DNA of 9,754 nt, taken from Chloroflexota bacterium. Lineage in GTDB: Bacteria > Chloroflexota > Dormibacteria > Dormibacterales > Dormibacteraceae. The position numbers were made by a program, and so were the translations under genes. Under the pieces are notes generated by a model. It was given only the letters and a program-made list of their open reading frames with translations. It had not been told where the DNA came from and ran no database searches. The DNA lies in NCBI GenBank assembly GCA_005880175.1, contig VBJR01000210.1:1-9754 (forward strand), written 5' to 3'. Shown piece after piece: positions 1 through 6,288 of this stretch (positions are counted from its first letter, which is position 1; every line of letters starts with the position of its first letter).

Positions 1-7
1 TCCCCGA

Positions 8-1207
8 TCAAGCGCTGCGCAGGGCCTCGGTGGGCGGCATCCGGGCCGCCCGGAGCGCCGGGAACAGGCCGGCCAGCATGCCGATGAGCACGGCCGCGCC
101 CAGCCCGCCCGCCCAGGCCACGGCCGGGATCACCACCGCCCACCCCTGGGTCCCGGCGTAGATCGCCGTCGCCAGCACGCCGGCGCCGACGCCGCCCGCG
201 CCGCCCAGCAGGGCGAGCAGGATCGCCTCGGCCAGGAACTGGGTCCGGATCTGGCCGGTGGTCGCGCCCAGGGCGCGGCGCAGGCCGATCTCGGACCGCC
301 GTTCGAGGACCGAGATGACCATGATGTTGGCGACGCCGATCGCGCCGACCAGCAGCGCCACCGCGCCCAGGCCCAGGAAGAGGCTGATCAGCGCGCCCTG
401 GGCGGCCGCGCGGGCGACCAGCGCGGCCGACGGCTGGCTGACGGCCACGTCGCCCGGCGCCTCCGGGTTCGCCGTCGGCCCGAGCAGCGGCTGGATGGCG
501 GCGACCCGGTCCACGCGCGTGCGCACGTACACCTTCGAGGGATGGCCGTCGAAGCCCAGGTACGCCTGCGCCGCGGGGAACCCGACCAGCACCGACGAGT
601 CGACCCCGGGGTCGAGCAGCGCCGGGTCCAGGATGCCGGACACGAAGAACCACTGGCCGCCGAGCCACAGCCGCTCGCCCGGCCAGACGCGGTCGATGCC
701 GAGGAGCTGGGCGGCCAGCGCGCCCAGCACCGCCACGGGCTCCCGGGCGGTGGCGGCGTTGAGGTAGGTGCCCCGGGCCAGCCCGATGCCCAGCGCGGCG
801 GGCAGGTCGAGGCTCGCCGCCCGAACGCCGAGCCCGTTCGTGTGGCTGGGTGGGACCAGCGGGCCGCGGTAGACGCGCGCGCTCGTCGAGCCCGTGTACT
901 GGACCCGGGTGACGCCGTCCACGCGCGCGATCATCTCCGGGGCCGTCAGTGGGAGCTCGGCGTTCTGCCCGGTCACGGTCTGGCCGCCGCCGACGGTGAG
1001 CAGGTTGGTCCCGAGCCGGTCGATCTCGGCCAGGAGCCCGGCCTGCGAGGAGGCGGACAGGCCGAGCACCGCCACGATGGCGGCCACGCCGACGGCGATG
1101 CCGAGCGCGGACAGGGCGGAGCGGAGCCGGCGGGTCCGCGGCCCGACGCTCGCCACCCGGACGAGGTCGGCCAGGCGCAGCCGGCTCGGGGTGAGCCCGC
1201 CGGTCAT
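8..1207 (-). CDS. MacB/FtsX-type ABC transporter permease
   Basis: This 399-residue inner-membrane protein has the MacB periplasmic-core plus FtsX layout. A first membrane helix lies at about residues 28-50, a long extracytoplasmic domain at about 50-265, and three further helices at about 268-298, 320-346 and 360-386. The segment after helix 2 (ERRSEIGLRRALGAT) is the conserved FtsX-family cytoplasmic loop, and the C-terminus (PPTEALRSA) is typical of the family. There is no fused ATPase domain, so it must work with a separate ATP-binding subunit, usually also with a periplasmic adaptor. Neither is visible intact in the window. The ATG overlaps the stop of the 47-codon ORF upstream (ATGA), which supports this start and implies translational coupling in one operon with the lipoprotein. 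The family exports peptides, antibiotics or lipoproteins, or senses envelope stress; the substrate here is unknown. Confidence 0.92.
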   Translation of the reverse strand: MTGGLTPSRLRLADLVRVASVGPRTRRLRSALSALGIAVGVAAIVAVLGLSASSQAGLLAEIDRLGTNLLTVGGGQTVTGQNAELPLTAPEMIARVDGVTRVQYTGSTSARVYRGPLVPPSHTNGLGVRAASLDLPAALGIGLARGTYLNAATAREPVAVLGALAAQLLGIDRVWPGERLWLGGQWFFVSGILDPALLDPGVDSSVLVGFPAAQAYLGFDGHPSKVYVRTRVDRVAAIQPLLGPTANPEAPGDVAVSQPSAALVARAAAQGALISLFLGLGAVALLVGAIGVANIMVISVLERRSEIGLRRALGATTGQIRTQFLAEAILLALLGGAGGVGAGVLATAIYAGTQGWAVVIPAVAWAGGLGAAVLIGMLAGLFPALRAARMPPTEALRSA

Positions 1208-1347
1208 CCGCCCGGTACCACCACGCGGAGGCCGGCGGCGGCGCCGGGCTTCGGCCGGAAGGGATTGCCGGCCGCCACCGCGGCGCCCGCCACGGCCACG
1301 ACGAGTGCCGTGACCGCGGCGGCGCCCATGGTGCGGGGGCTGACCAT
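1204..1347 (-). CDS. 47-residue membrane peptide, possible deletion remnant of a transporter adaptor
   Basis: A 47-residue ORF starts 14 bp after the lipoprotein stop and ends in an ATGA overlap with the permease start. That spacing, on the same strand, suggests it is translated as part of the operon. Residues 8-27 form a hydrophobic Ala/Val-rich helix, followed by GNPFRPKPG and a C-terminus GLRVVVPGG. The N-terminus resembles the signal anchor of periplasmic adaptor (MacA/HlyD-like) proteins, and 'G-x-RVVVPG' resembles the usual end of such adaptors. Adaptor and ATPase genes commonly stand at this position before an FtsX-type permease. I infer an internal deletion that left a short in-frame fusion. 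It could instead be a genuine small membrane protein. Shine-Dalgarno complementarity before the ATG is weak (AGG about 10 nt upstream). Confidence 0.5.
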   Translation of the reverse strand: MVSPRTMGAAAVTALVVAVAGAAVAAGNPFRPKPGAAAGLRVVVPGG

Positions 1348-1361
1348 CGATCGCCGACCTG

Positions 1362-1886
1362 TCAGTTGCCGGGGCCGGGGTGGGCGCCGATCGACCCCGA
1401 GAAGCCCGTCTGCCGCTCGCAGGCCCGCATCGCCGACTGGAGCTGCGGCGAGTCCGGGTCGAACTTGCTGGAGTCGAACCCGCCCGAGCTGTCCGGGTCG
1501 GGGAAGTCGGGGAAGCCGTGGGCGCGCATGCAGGCGGCCAGCTTGACCTCCGCCGCGACCTGCCGGGCCTGCGGGACCCCCGGCTGCGGGAGCAGGGACT
1601 GGCACGCGCGGTCGGCGGCCTGGAACCTCGGGTCGTCGTGGTTCAGGTCGCTCCCGGGACCCCCGCTGGTCTGGAAGCTGCCCCCCTGCCCGTCGGAATT
1701 GGGGACCGGGTCGGGGAAGTCCTCGATGCCGTGGCCGCGCATGCACTTCGCGTAGTCCTCCAGGCTGGCGAGACCCGCGCCGCCGGACGCCTGGCCGGGG
1801 ACCGGGAGGCCGCCGCAGGCGACCGAGAGGAGGACCGCGACCGCGAGCGCGGCGAGGGGCGATCGTACGATTGCCGAACTTGCCAT
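1362..1886 (-). CDS. Secreted lipoprotein with duplicated CMRxHGxxDFPDP motif
   Basis: A 174-residue predicted lipoprotein of unknown function. The N-terminus has an Arg, a hydrophobic stretch (about residues 10-23) and a lipobox-like LSVAC, so Cys24 is the probable lipidated residue after signal cleavage. The mature part contains two copies of one module: CMRGHGIEDFPDP at about 48-60 and CMRAHGFPDFPDP at about 119-131. Each is followed some 35-45 residues later by a second cysteine in an RAC context (Cys95, Cys156). This suggests two domains, each perhaps closed by one disulfide. Similar small proteins are common in actinomycetes beside FtsX-type ABC exporters and two-component systems. It leads the leftward operon and diverges from the histidine kinase. 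The ATG at 1886 was chosen because the signal peptide begins there; the reading frame stays open further upstream only as antisense to the kinase. Confidence 0.82.
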   Translation of the reverse strand: MASSAIVRSPLAALAVAVLLSVACGGLPVPGQASGGAGLASLEDYAKCMRGHGIEDFPDPVPNSDGQGGSFQTSGGPGSDLNHDDPRFQAADRACQSLLPQPGVPQARQVAAEVKLAACMRAHGFPDFPDPDSSGGFDSSKFDPDSPQLQSAMRACERQTGFSGSIGAHPGPGN

Positions 1887-1921
1887 GCGCAGCTTGTATG
1901 GGACCGGACCGAACACGGCCG

Positions 1922-1936
1922 GAACGGCCGCCGTTC
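1922..1936. promoter_or_regulatory. Inverted repeat in the divergent intergenic region
   Basis: GAACGG-N3-CCGTTC is a perfect 6-bp-arm inverted repeat in the 87-bp region (1887-1973) between the divergent lipoprotein and histidine kinase genes. Its position allows one dimeric regulator, such as the adjacent OmpR-type response regulator, to control both directions. OmpR-family proteins more often bind direct repeats, and short GC palindromes arise easily in such DNA, so this is only a candidate operator. No convincing -35/-10 pair is evident for either gene. Confidence 0.3.
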
Positions 1937-1973
1937 GCCCGCTGTTAGGTCCCGCCGGCCAGTCTGGCTGAGG

Positions 1974-3143
1974 ATGGCGACGCCTCTCCTCGGCCGGCTC
2001 CTGCGCCGCCGCGCGCTGCGGCTGCGCATCACCGCGCTCTACGGCGTTCCGTTCCTGCTCACGGGCGCGGCCCTGCTCGTTCTCACCAACCTGCTGGCCC
2101 GGAACGGAGCGACCACCGCCAGCCCCGTGCCCGCCGGCGCCGACCCCGGCACCCTCGCCGCGCTGGCCCGGCTCCAGGACCACGCCGCGAGCCAGCAGGC
2201 GGCCGATCTGCACCAGCTCCTGGTCGGGTCGGCGATCGCGCTGGGCGCCCTGACGGTGGTTTCGCTGGTGCTCGGCTGGGCCGTCGCGGGCCGGCTGCTG
2301 CGCCCGCTGCGGACGATGACGGCCGCCGCGCGGCGGATCTCTCACGACAGCCTGGACGAGCGGCTGGCGCTGCGCGGGCCCGACGACGAGCTGAAGGACC
2401 TGGGCGACACGATCGACGAGCTGCTCGAGCGGCTGGAGGGCGCCTTCGCCGCGCAGCGCCGCTTCGTCGCCAACGCCTCCCATGAGCTGCGCACGCCGCT
2501 GACCACCATGCGGGCGTCGCTGGACGTCGCGGTCGCCAAGCCGGGGCCGGTGCCGGCGCAGACGATCGCGCTCGCCGCCCGGCTGCGCCGGGAGCTCGAC
2601 CAGGTGGACGAGCTGCTGGAGGGCCTGCTGGTGCTGGCGCGGGCGCAGCACGGCGTGCTGCCGGGCCATGCGAGCCTCGCGCTGGACGAGCTCGTGTCGG
2701 CCGCCCTGGCCGGCCGGGGCGCGGCCGTCGCCGCGATGGGCCTCACCGTGACCCGGGCCGCCGCGGACGGCGCCCGGGTCGAGGGCAGCGGCGTCCTGCT
2801 CCGCCGCATGGTGGACAACGTGATCGACAACGCGGTCCGCCACAACGAGCCTGGAGGCTGGATCCGGGTCGCCGCCGGGGCCGACGGCACGCTGGCGCAT
2901 CTCGTCGTCGAGACCGGCGGCGCCGTCCTCGACCAGCGCGAGGTCGAGCGCCTGGCGCAGCCGTTCCGGCGTCTCGGCGCCGACCGGACGGGCTCGGACC
3001 GGGGGGCCGGCCTGGGCCTCTCGATCGTCGCCGCCGTCGCCGAGGCGCACGGCGGGGTCCTGGACCTCCGGGCGAGGCCCGAGGGAGGGCTGCGAGTCGG
3101 CATCGCGCTGCCGCGGGAGCCGGCGAGCGCCGCGGCGCGATGA
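1974..3143 (+). CDS. Sensor histidine kinase (HAMP, HisKA, HATPase)
   Basis: A 389-residue membrane sensor kinase with the classic EnvZ-like layout. TM1 lies at about 22-42 and TM2 at about 83-105, with a short extracytoplasmic loop of about 40 residues between them, which suggests sensing in or near the membrane. HAMP follows at about 106-158. The H-box ASHELRTPL carries the phospho-acceptor His170. The N-box is VIDNAVRHN (about 283-291). The G1 region is the degenerate ETGGAVL often seen in actinomycete kinases, and the G2 box GAGLGLSIV (about 344-352) is intact, so it should be active. Its stop overlaps the response regulator start (ATGA), marking a translationally coupled pair. The ATG at 1974 was chosen because the reading frame before it is antisense to the divergent lipoprotein; the ribosome binding site is weak. 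The likely target is the divergent lipoprotein/permease operon. Confidence 0.93.
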   Translation: MATPLLGRLLRRRALRLRITALYGVPFLLTGAALLVLTNLLARNGATTASPVPAGADPGTLAALARLQDHAASQQAADLHQLLVGSAIALGALTVVSLVLGWAVAGRLLRPLRTMTAAARRISHDSLDERLALRGPDDELKDLGDTIDELLERLEGAFAAQRRFVANASHELRTPLTTMRASLDVAVAKPGPVPAQTIALAARLRRELDQVDELLEGLLVLARAQHGVLPGHASLALDELVSAALAGRGAAVAAMGLTVTRAAADGARVEGSGVLLRRMVDNVIDNAVRHNEPGGWIRVAAGADGTLAHLVVETGGAVLDQREVERLAQPFRRLGADRTGSDRGAGLGLSIVAAVAEAHGGVLDLRARPEGGLRVGIALPREPASAAAR

Positions 3144-3799
3144 GGGTGCTGGTGGTGGAGGACTCGCGGTCCCTCGCCGACGTGCTCGTCGAGGGCCTCC
3201 GCGACCAGGGCTTCGCCGTCGACGCCGCCCACGACGGGCTGGAGGCCGCGGTCAAGCTCGACGCCAGCCCGTACGACGTGGTCGTGCTGGACCGCGACCT
3301 GCCGGGCATCCACGGGGACGCGCTCTGCCGGATGATCACCGAGCGCGACGAGCGCGTGATGGTCCTCATGCTGACGGCGGCCGGCACGCCGGGCGACCGC
3401 GTCAGCGGCCTGGGCCTGGGCGCCGACGACTACCTGGCCAAGCCGTTCCACTTCCCGGAGCTCGTCCTGCGCATCCGGGCGCTCGCGCGCCGGCAGCCGG
3501 CCGCCCGGTCGCGCGTCCTGCGGGCGGGGGGCATCGAGCTCGACCCGCTGCGCCGCGCGGTCACCCGCGACGGGCGGCCGCTGGACCTGTCGGTCAAGGA
3601 GTTCGGCGTCCTGGAAGCGCTGCTGCGCGCGGCGCCCGCCTTCCTGAGCGCGGGTGACCTGCTGGAGCAGGTGTGGGACGAGCACGCCGACCCGTTCACC
3701 AACACGGTGACGGTCACCATCGGCCGTCTGCGCCGCAAGCTTGGCGACCCGCCGGTCGTCATCACGACGCCGGGCGTCGGCTACCGCATCCAGAGATGA
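3140..3799 (+). CDS. OmpR/PhoB-family response regulator
   Basis: A 219-residue two-domain response regulator. The receiver domain (about 1-115) has the acidic pocket Glu7-Asp8, phospho-acceptor Asp51 in VVLDRDLPG, the switch Thr79 in MLTAAG and the conserved Lys101 in LAKPF, so all catalytic positions are present. The winged-helix DNA-binding domain (about 128-218) shows LDLSVKEFGVLEALL, the recognition-helix region NTVTVTIGRLRRKLG and the terminal TTPGVGYRI typical of Trans_reg_C. It is translated through a 4-bp ATGA overlap with the kinase and is presumably phosphorylated by it. It probably regulates the divergent lipoprotein/permease genes and its own operon, but no target site can be proved from sequence. 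The gene ends 154 bp before the drrA-like gene, which has its own promoter. Confidence 0.94.
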   Translation: MRVLVVEDSRSLADVLVEGLRDQGFAVDAAHDGLEAAVKLDASPYDVVVLDRDLPGIHGDALCRMITERDERVMVLMLTAAGTPGDRVSGLGLGADDYLAKPFHFPELVLRIRALARRQPAARSRVLRAGGIELDPLRRAVTRDGRPLDLSVKEFGVLEALLRAAPAFLSAGDLLEQVWDEHADPFTNTVTVTIGRLRRKLGDPPVVITTPGVGYRIQR

Positions 3800-3896
3800 C
3801 GCCGGGGAGGGCCGGCCTGACCCACGCGGCTCTCACACCGCGGAGCGCCAGGGGCCGGTGGACGCGTTGGTGCGCCCGCCGGCCCAGACCGGCCCA

Positions 3897-3929
3897 ACCA
3901 AAATCTACCCTCTCGATTGACATTTTGGT
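3897..3929. promoter_or_regulatory. Inverted repeat upstream of the drr-type operon (outer)
   Basis: ACCAAAAT (3897-3904) and ATTTTGGT (3922-3929) are perfect 8-bp inverted arms separated by 17 bp. The right arm falls inside the spacer between the -35 and -10 boxes of the drrA-like promoter and fills almost all of the 9-bp spacer of the second inverted repeat. AT-rich palindromes are rare by chance in this GC-rich DNA, so this is a likely operator or alternative-fold element for the ABC exporter operon. The binding protein is unknown and no regulator gene adjoins it. Confidence 0.5.
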
Positions 3930-3937
3930 AGTCAATC
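3915..3937. promoter_or_regulatory. Inverted repeat overlapping the drr-type promoter (inner operator)
   Basis: GATTGAC (3915-3921) and GTCAATC (3931-3937) form a perfect 7-bp-arm inverted repeat with a 9-bp spacer. The left arm contains most of the -35 hexamer TTGACA and the right arm lies between -35 and -10, so a bound dimer would block RNA polymerase. TetR- and MarR-type repressors of drug exporters commonly use sites of this size and position; the identity of the regulator here is inference. Confidence 0.6.
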
Positions 3938-3946
3938 ATTTCTAAT
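3917..3946 (+). promoter_or_regulatory. Near-consensus vegetative sigma promoter driving the drrA-like gene; probably leaderless mRNA
   Basis: TTGACA (3917-3922), an 18-bp spacer and TCTAAT (3941-3946) match the vegetative sigma consensus at 11 of 12 positions. The start codon begins 8 bp after the -10 box, so transcription should begin at or within a base or two of the ATG at 3954. No Shine-Dalgarno sequence fits between. Leaderless mRNAs are common in actinomycetes. The whole stretch 3897-3950 is strikingly AT-rich against its surroundings. Confidence 0.75.
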
Positions 3947-3953
3947 TTCGCAC

Positions 3954-4928
3954 ATGACCTCCGTCCTCGGTACCGCTGGAACCGCGATCGTCGCGCGGGA
4001 CCTGCGGCGCTCCTTCGGTTCGACACAGGCCCTGCGCGGCGTCAGCCTGGCGGTCCCGGCCGGGACCGTGCTCGGCGTCCTGGGCCCGAACGGCGCTGGC
4101 AAGACGACGCTGATCCGCATCCTCGCCACCCTGCTCGCGCCGGACGGCGGGCAGGCGCTCGTCGCCGGCCACGACGTGGTCCGGGAGTCGTTCGCGGTGC
4201 GGTCGCGGATCGGCCTCACGGGCCAGTACGCGGCGCTCGACGAGCAGCTCAGCGGCCGCGAGAACCTGCGCCTGATCGGCCGCCTGTACCACCTGGGCGA
4301 GCGCCGCGCCCGCGCCCGGGCCGACGAGCTGCTGGCGCTGGTGGACCTCGAGGAGGCGGCCGGCCGCTCCGTCGGCACCTACTCGGGCGGCATGCGCCGC
4401 CGGGTGGACATCGCCGCCGGGCTGGTCGCCGCGCCGGCCGTCCTCTTCCTGGACGAGCCCACGACGGGGCTGGACCCGCGCAGCCGCATCGACGTGTGGA
4501 ACGTGATCGAGGGGCTGGTGCGCGACGGCACCACGCTGCTGCTGACCACGCAGCACCTGGAGGAGGCGGATCGGCTGGCCGACTCGATCGCGGTGATGGA
4601 CTCGGGCCGGATCATCGCCGAGGGCACGCCGGAGGCGTTGAAGCGGCAGGTGGGCGGCGACGTGCTGGAGCTGCGGCTGCGCGACCGCTCGTCCGCGGCG
4701 GCGGCCGCGGCAGCCCTGCAGCCGCTGGCGGCAGGCCCGCCCCGCGAGGAGGACGGGATCCTGGCCGTGCCGCTGCACGGCGCCGAGGGCGCCGTGGTCG
4801 AGGCGGTGCGCCGGCTCGACGCGGCGGGCGTCAGGGTGATCGACCTGGGCGTCCGCCGGCCGACCCTGGACGACGTCTTCCTGACCCTGACCGGTCAGCC
4901 GGCCGAGGCCGAGGAGTACGTGGCATGA
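3954..4928 (+). CDS. DrrA-family ABC exporter ATP-binding protein
   Basis: A 324-residue cytoplasmic ATPase subunit of a drug-export type ABC transporter. It shows Walker A GPNGAGKTT (44-52), the Q-loop Gln91 in GLTGQYAALDEQLSG, the ABC signature YSGGM (143-147), Walker B VLFLDEPT (163-170), D-loop GLDP and the switch His201 in TTQHLEEADRLAD. The C-terminal extension (about 225-315), ending in RRPTLDDVFLTLTG, is characteristic of the DrrA/CcmA-type daunorubicin-resistance family. It should drive the permease encoded immediately downstream with a 4-bp overlap. The substrate may be an amphipathic drug, glycolipid or peptide, but the family is too broad to name one. The start at 3954 coincides with the predicted transcription start. 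No biosynthetic genes accompany it in this window, so it may serve in resistance or in envelope-component export. Confidence 0.93.
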   Translation: MTSVLGTAGTAIVARDLRRSFGSTQALRGVSLAVPAGTVLGVLGPNGAGKTTLIRILATLLAPDGGQALVAGHDVVRESFAVRSRIGLTGQYAALDEQLSGRENLRLIGRLYHLGERRARARADELLALVDLEEAAGRSVGTYSGGMRRRVDIAAGLVAAPAVLFLDEPTTGLDPRSRIDVWNVIEGLVRDGTTLLLTTQHLEEADRLADSIAVMDSGRIIAEGTPEALKRQVGGDVLELRLRDRSSAAAAAAALQPLAAGPPREEDGILAVPLHGAEGAVVEAVRRLDAAGVRVIDLGVRRPTLDDVFLTLTGQPAEAEEYVA

Positions 4929-5746
4929 CCGCCGCTCCCGCACCCGCACCCGCCGTCCGGCCGCCGGGCGGCCTGGCCCGGATGGCCTGGGGTCTCTACG
5001 ACGCCGGGGCGCTGACGTGGCGCAACCTGCTGCGCATCCTCCGCAACCCGGCGTACCTGCTGACCGAGGTCGTGGTCCAGCCGATCCTGTTCACGGTGCT
5101 GTTCGCGTACGTGTTCGGCGGCGCCATCCACATCCCGGGCGCGTCCTACATCGACTTCCTGATGCCCGGCATCTTCGTCCAGACCATCACGTTCGGGTCG
5201 ATGAACACGGCCGTGGCGCTGGCCGAGGACCTGCAGAAGGGCCTGATGGACCGCTTCCGGTCGCTGCCCATCGCGTTCTGGTCGGTGCCGGTGGCGCGGG
5301 TGCTGGCCGACGTGCTGATCGACGTCGTCGGCCTGGTGCTGATGGTGGCGGTCGCCTACCTCATCGGCTTCCGGTTCCACGGCGGAGCCGCGGCGGCGGT
5401 GACGGTTGCGCTCCTCCTGCTCCTGTACGGCCTGGCGATGGCCTGCCTGGGCACGCTGATCGGGATGGCCCTGCGCACCGTGACGGTGGTCCAGGTCGCC
5501 GGGTTCCTCGCCATCTTTCCGATCACGTTCGCCAGCTCCACGTTCGTGCCCGTGAGCACGATGCCCTGGTGGCTGCGGGCGGTGGCGGGCCACACGCCGG
5601 TGACCGCGGTGGTGGACGTCATGCGGCACCTCACGCTCGGCGCGGCCGCGACCGGCGCGGACCTGGCCGCCGCCCTGGCCTGGATGCTGGGCATCCTGGT
5701 CGTGACGATCCCGGCCGCGACGTACTTCTTCCGGACGGGCCGCTGA
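4925..5746 (+). CDS. DrrB-family ABC exporter permease
   Basis: A 273-residue ABC-2 type membrane protein with about six helices: roughly 44-66, 77-100, 124-148, 154-180, 186-208 and 248-268. A Pro/Ala-rich cytoplasmic N-terminus (APAPAPA) precedes them. The conserved [16 protein letters not shown] (101-116), the coupling segment typical of DrrB proteins, and the [15 protein letters not shown] segment (204-218) identify the family. The ATG overlaps the stop of the ATPase gene and is preceded by GAGGAG (4911-4916) at 8-bp spacing, which decides this start. The two proteins should assemble as a full exporter with two copies of each subunit. The stop codon sits in the loop of a perfect hairpin. 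Confidence 0.93.
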   Translation: MTAAPAPAPAVRPPGGLARMAWGLYDAGALTWRNLLRILRNPAYLLTEVVVQPILFTVLFAYVFGGAIHIPGASYIDFLMPGIFVQTITFGSMNTAVALAEDLQKGLMDRFRSLPIAFWSVPVARVLADVLIDVVGLVLMVAVAYLIGFRFHGGAAAAVTVALLLLLYGLAMACLGTLIGMALRTVTVVQVAGFLAIFPITFASSTFVPVSTMPWWLRAVAGHTPVTAVVDVMRHLTLGAAATGADLAAALAWMLGILVVTIPAATYFFRTGR

Positions 5747-5754
5747 GCGGCCCG
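5736..5754 (+). terminator. Hairpin centred on the drrB-like stop codon
   Basis: CGGGCCGC (5736-5743), TGA (5744-5746), GCGGCCCG (5747-5754) is a perfect 8-bp GC stem whose 3-nt loop is the stop codon itself. No T-run follows, so it is not a classical intrinsic terminator, but U-less hairpins of this strength are frequent gene ends in actinomycetes. It may also protect the mRNA 3' end or separate this operon from the convergent murF fragment that ends at 5775. Confidence 0.5.
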
Positions 5755-5774
5755 CTCCGTCAGGGGCCGCGAGA

Positions 5775-6155
5775 CTACGCGAGCGCGGCGGCGACCTCGT
5801 CGAGGCGCCGCCCGCGGGAGCCTTTGACGAGCACCACGTCGCCGGCGGCGAGGTGGCCGCGCAGCCAGTCGACGGCCGCGTCGTTGTCGGCCAGCGCCAC
5901 CGCCCGCTCTCCCGCGCCGTCGGCGATCGATGGCGCGGTGCTCGGCCTCGCTGTGGGCGCCGAGCTCGAGCATCTCGCCGAGGACGGCGATGCGGCGCCC
6001 ACCCTCGATGGCCGCCAGCGCGTCCAGGCCGGCGCGGGTCGAGTCGGGGTTGGCGTTGTAGGAGTCGTTGAGGAGCGTCGCGCCGCCCGCGAGGTCGCGC
6101 AGCTCCATGCGCCACTTCGACAGCGAGACGGTGGCCAGCGCCGCCGCGGCCAACG
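5775..6155 (-). pseudogene. murF: Truncated, frameshifted murF (UDP-MurNAc-tripeptide-D-Ala-D-Ala ligase) C-terminal fragment
   Basis: Two reading frames on the minus strand together carry the C-terminal domain of MurF, the cytoplasmic ligase that adds the terminal dipeptide to the peptidoglycan precursor. The first frame (about 6155 down to 5927) encodes [10 protein letters not shown], then [17 protein letters not shown], then [20 protein letters not shown], all conserved MurF signatures. The second frame (about 5930 down to 5775) encodes [14 protein letters not shown] and [22 protein letters not shown], ending in TAG, a normal MurF C-terminus. The join lies near ATCGATCGCC (about 5923-5932), where roughly 20 residues of the family also seem to be missing. 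The N-terminal and central ATP-binding domains are absent, so it cannot be functional. It lies head-to-head with the vanH piece, which suggests it came from the extra murF that accompanies some glycopeptide-resistance clusters rather than from the housekeeping gene. Confidence 0.8.
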
Positions 6156-6288
6156 CCGCGCTGGCATTCGGCAACCGATGCGTCAGCGTCGGCCACAAGA
6201 CTCGAGTCACGAACCCCACGCTTCTCGCACTCGCCCGAGCCGGTGTGGCGTATCTCTCCACCCGAAGCATCGGATTGAACCACGTCGA
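6150..6288 (+). pseudogene. vanH: vanH fragment (D-lactate dehydrogenase of glycopeptide resistance)
   Basis: One plus-strand frame encodes [12 protein letters not shown], then [20 protein letters not shown] and NHV. From memory this aligns with the N-terminal part of VanH enzymes (CISVGHKS, LLALKRAGVKYISTRSIGCNHID in enterococcal VanH). VanH reduces pyruvate to D-lactate for the D-Ala-D-Lac precursor that defeats vancomycin. Only about 40-45 residues remain. The NAD-binding GxGxxG domain and all catalytic residues are missing. Upstream the sequence runs into the antisense of the murF fragment near 6150; downstream it passes in frame into a VanS-like sequence at about 6285. Codons such as CTT, GCA, TAT, TCT and GTG are less extreme in GC than in the neighbouring genes. 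The identification rests on recalled similarity to a distinctive motif. Confidence 0.75.

Noticed and set aside
1887..3050. Long minus-strand open frame extending the lipoprotein upstream through the kinase gene
   Set aside because: It is antisense to the histidine kinase, has no domain, and the real signal peptide begins at 1886. Open antisense frames are expected at this GC content.
6068..6163. N-terminal part of the plus-strand frame leading into the vanH fragment, taken as a genuine protein start
   Set aside because: It is mostly antisense to conserved MurF codons (WRMEL region) and has no recognisable homology or ribosome binding site.
6196..6230. A 'DSSHE' in another plus frame resembling a kinase H-box
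   Set aside because: The following residues do not fit ELRTPL and the true frame reads VanH; a chance match.
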